Below the pieces are notes generated by a model. The model saw only the letters and a program-made list of their open reading frames with translations. It did not search any database and was not told the DNA's origin. A DNA stretch of 64,000 nucleotides. It comes from Metabacillus halosaccharovorans. GTDB lineage: Bacteria > Bacillota > Bacilli > Bacillales > Bacillaceae. Positions within the stretch are counted from its first letter, which is position 1. Each line of letters begins with the position of its first letter. A program made the translations under genes and the position numbers. Below, in pieces: positions 62,037 through 64,000 of this stretch. The stretch spans positions 1,964,280 to 2,028,279 of the forward strand of contig NZ_KV917372.1 of NCBI RefSeq assembly GCF_002019635.1. The letters run 5' to 3'.

Positions 62037-62111
62037 TGGAGCGGAAGACGGGATTCGAACCCGCGACCCCCACCTTGGCAAGGTGGTGTTCTACCACTGA
62101 ACTACTTCCGC
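62037..62111 (-). tRNA. trnD-Gly: tRNA-Gly (anticodon GCC)
   Basis: The TTGCCAA loop is on a CCACC/GGTGG stem. CCA is encoded. Confidence 0.96.
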
Positions 62112-62170
62112 GATCTTACTTATTTATATGATTTAGCCTATGCAATAGAACTAAAAATGTGTTAAAAAAA

Positions 62171-62245
62171 TGGCTGGGCTAGCTGGATTCGAACCAACGC
62201 ATGTCGCAGTCAAAGTGCGATGCCTTACCGCTTGGCTATAGCCCA
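62171..62245 (-). tRNA. trnD-Gln: tRNA-Gln (anticodon TTG)
   Basis: It has a CTTTGAC anticodon loop, a TGGGCTA/TAGCCCA acceptor and encoded CCA. Confidence 0.96.
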
Positions 62246-62425
62246 TTGAATAATCTTCAGAATAAGCTTCTTCGAATCTTCTTCATGAAATCTCATCGCA
62301 AGAGGATATTTTGTGTTATTTCTAACAGGAAATAATGCGAAATATCGTCGACAACCAAGTGCTTTATTGGATCTATAATTGAAGATCAACTGATCTAATG
62401 TATCCTAGTTACTTAGCTATATAAA

Positions 62426-62502
62426 TGGGGCGACTGATGGGAATCGAACCCACGAATGTCGGAACCACAATCCGATGCGTTAACCACTTCGCCACAATCG
62501 CC
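62426..62502 (-). tRNA. trnD-His: tRNA-His (anticodon GTG)
   Basis: The TTGTGGT loop is on a TCGGA/TCCGA stem. It has the extra 5' G expected of tRNA-His and encoded CCA. The 180-base spacer before tRNA-Gln is the longest within the cluster and holds nothing I can name. Confidence 0.96.
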
Positions 62503-62516
62503 ACTATATTTAAAAT

Positions 62517-62590
62517 TGGCAGGGGCAGTAGGAATCGAACCCACACCAAAGGTTTTGGAGACCTCTATTCTACCGTTAAACTATGCCCCT
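62517..62590 (-). tRNA. trnD-Trp: tRNA-Trp (anticodon CCA)
   Basis: It has a CTCCAAA anticodon loop, discriminator G and encoded CCA. Confidence 0.96.
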
Positions 62591-62616
62591 AAATGTAGGT
62601 TTAATTATAAAATAAA

Positions 62617-62700
62617 TGGTGGAGGGGGGCAGATTCGAACTGCCGAACCCTAAGGAGCGGATTTACAGTCCGCCGCGTTTAGCCACTTCGCTACCCCTCC
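62617..62700 (-). tRNA. trnD-Tyr: tRNA-Tyr (anticodon GTA)
   Basis: It has a long variable arm, a CTGTAAA anticodon loop and encoded CCA. Confidence 0.96.
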
Positions 62701-62712
62701 AGATTTAGAGAG

Positions 62713-62785
<73 letters not shown>

Positions 62786-62808
62786 GTATTATTTACCACA
62801 ATAAAAGG

Positions 62809-62881
62809 TGGCTCGGGACGGAATCGAACCGCCGACACATGGATTTTCAGTCCATTGCTCTACCAACTGAGCTACCGAGCC
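62809..62881 (-). tRNA. trnD-Phe: tRNA-Phe (anticodon GAA)
   Basis: It has a CTGAAAA anticodon loop and a GGCTCGG acceptor. The 3' end reads ACCT, so CCA is not fully encoded. Confidence 0.96.
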
Positions 62882-63053
62882 AATATAGTTTTCGGCTTCC
62901 ACTAAGCTTCGAATCTCTTCATCAGCTCCATCGCTCACATCCTCACGTATAGTCATACGCTGCGGTGTTCGCTCAGTCACTTCTTCGACCTTCTCGCTTA
63001 TTGAAACCCTCTTACTCTATACATAATATATGAGTAAAACTTTTTAAAAATAA

Positions 63054-63130
63054 TGGCGGTCCGGACGGGACTCGAACCCGCGACCTCCTGCGTGACAGGC
63101 AGGCATTCTAACCAACTGAACTACCGGACC
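63054..63130 (-). tRNA. trnD-Asp: tRNA-Asp (anticodon GTC)
   Basis: It has a CTGTCAC anticodon loop, a GGTCCGG acceptor and encoded CCA. Confidence 0.96.
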
Positions 63131-63208
63131 ATTATTTGGTTGCACTTTACAGCACTACTATGTTGTCTCGCTATGAAGAATAATCGACGTAGCGTCGTCA
63201 ACTTAAAT

Positions 63209-63285
<77 letters not shown>

Positions 63286-63295
63286 ATAATATATA

Positions 63296-63371
63296 TGGTG
63301 GAGGATGACGGGATCGAACCGCCGACCCCCTGCTTGTAAGGCAGGTGCTCTCCCAGCTGAGCTAATCCTCC
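63296..63371 (-). tRNA. trnD-Val: tRNA-Val (anticodon TAC)
   Basis: The CTTACAA loop is on a CCTGC/GCAGG stem. CCA is encoded. Confidence 0.96.
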
Positions 63372-63379
63372 GTTTTAAA

Positions 63380-63454
63380 TGGTGACCCATACGGGATTCG
63401 AACCCGTGTTACCGCCGTGAAAGGGCGGTGTCTTAACCGCTTGACCAATGGGCC
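63380..63454 (-). tRNA. trnD-Glu: tRNA-Glu (anticodon TTC)
   Basis: The CTTTCAC loop is on a CCGCC/GGCGG stem. CCA is encoded. Confidence 0.96.
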
Positions 63455-63473
63455 TTATGTTAAATAGAAATTG

Positions 63474-63564
63474 TGGCGGAGAGCAAGGGATTTGAACCCT
63501 TGATACGCGGTTAGCGTATACACGATTTCCAATCGTGCTCCTTCGGCCACTCGGACAGCTCTCC
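63474..63564 (-). tRNA. trnD-Ser: tRNA-Ser (anticodon GGA)
   Basis: It has a long variable arm, a TTGGAAA anticodon loop and encoded CCA. Confidence 0.96.
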
Positions 63565-63568
63565 AAAA

Positions 63569-63643
63569 TGGCTCCGCAGGCAGGACTCGAACCTGCGACC
63601 GATCGGTTAACAGCCGATAGCTCTACCACTGAGCTACTGCGGA
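63569..63643 (-). tRNA. trnD-Asn: tRNA-Asn (anticodon GTT)
   Basis: It has a CTGTTAA anticodon loop, a TCCGCAG acceptor and encoded CCA. It is the first tRNA, about 9 bases after 5S rRNA. Confidence 0.97.
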
Positions 63644-63652
63644 ATAATCAAA

Positions 63653-63770
<118 letters not shown>

Positions 63771-63888
63771 TTTGTGACAAAAATTATTATACTATATGAC
63801 AAGAATATTTCAAGTGTTTTTTTACTTTTATATTCCTTCAAAACTAGATAACGATTCACAATTCAATTCACTAAGTATTCGCTTATTG

Positions 63889-64000
<112 letters not shown>

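Overview
The window looks like chromosomal DNA of a low-GC Gram-positive of the Bacillaceae. It is AT-rich with strong GGAGG-type ribosome binding sites and frequent TTG/GTG starts. It carries typical Bacillus genes: a YesMN-type two-component pair, Tpx, an SR1P-like GapA-binding peptide, Fer/YumC-type redox proteins, DUF3934 and a YvdD-type LOG protein. At the right edge a 23S-5S rRNA end is followed by 16 tRNAs in the order Asn-Ser-Glu-Val-fMet-Asp-Phe-Thr-Tyr-Trp-His-Gln-Gly-Cys-Leu-Leu, which is the Bacillus subtilis trnD order. Almost everything is on the minus strand. I see no phage, CRISPR array or intact insertion sequence.

Region by region. (1) 1-14.4 kb: a pentose/ketose-type catabolic locus. 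A fucose/arabinose-isomerase-like protein, a split transketolase, an FGGY kinase, a ribose-type ABC transporter, a DUF1593 nucleoside-hydrolase-like protein and a YesMN-type sensor/regulator are all on the minus strand, with a divergent LacI regulator. (2) 14.6-16.3 kb: a Dabb protein, an apparently empty 850-base stretch, and tpx. (3) 16.4-31 kb: a second carbohydrate island with two TRAP transporters, a zinc alcohol dehydrogenase, two near-duplicate GntR/FCD regulators, an RpiB-type isomerase preceded by an sr1P-like gene, an SDR, a second split transketolase and a GntP permease. Seven copies of a palindrome of the form ACTTGT-N3-ACAAGT lie upstream of these units and tie them into one probable regulon. 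(4) 31.4-38 kb: a NarL-type response regulator and a DesK/YfiJ-like histidine kinase bracket a sugar-isomerase-like TIM barrel gene and a P450-ferredoxin-ferredoxin reductase operon. That operon's promoter region has two pairs of a 15-bp direct repeat, each pair exactly 23 bp apart. (5) 38-56 kb: plant-glycoside use. It has a GH43 xylosidase in an operon with a chemoreceptor, a 40-codon small gene with its own promoter, tandem cre-like boxes and terminator, two GPH-type symporters, three SDRs across the locus, a large GH106-like hydrolase, GH2 and GH1 enzymes and a divergent AraC regulator. (6) 56-61.5 kb: a decayed bioF fused by rearrangement to the end of a GNAT gene, then DUF3934, MazG, LOG, YrhK and 5'-nucleotidase genes. 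(7) 61.7-64 kb: the tRNA/rRNA operon.

The most interesting signals are two different split-transketolase cassettes in one 15-kb stretch, the shared GntR operator set, the paired direct repeats in front of the P450 redox operon, and the small transcription unit at about 41.7-42.1 kb. Substrates of the two transketolase pathways cannot be read from sequence alone. Candidates are given as hypotheses.
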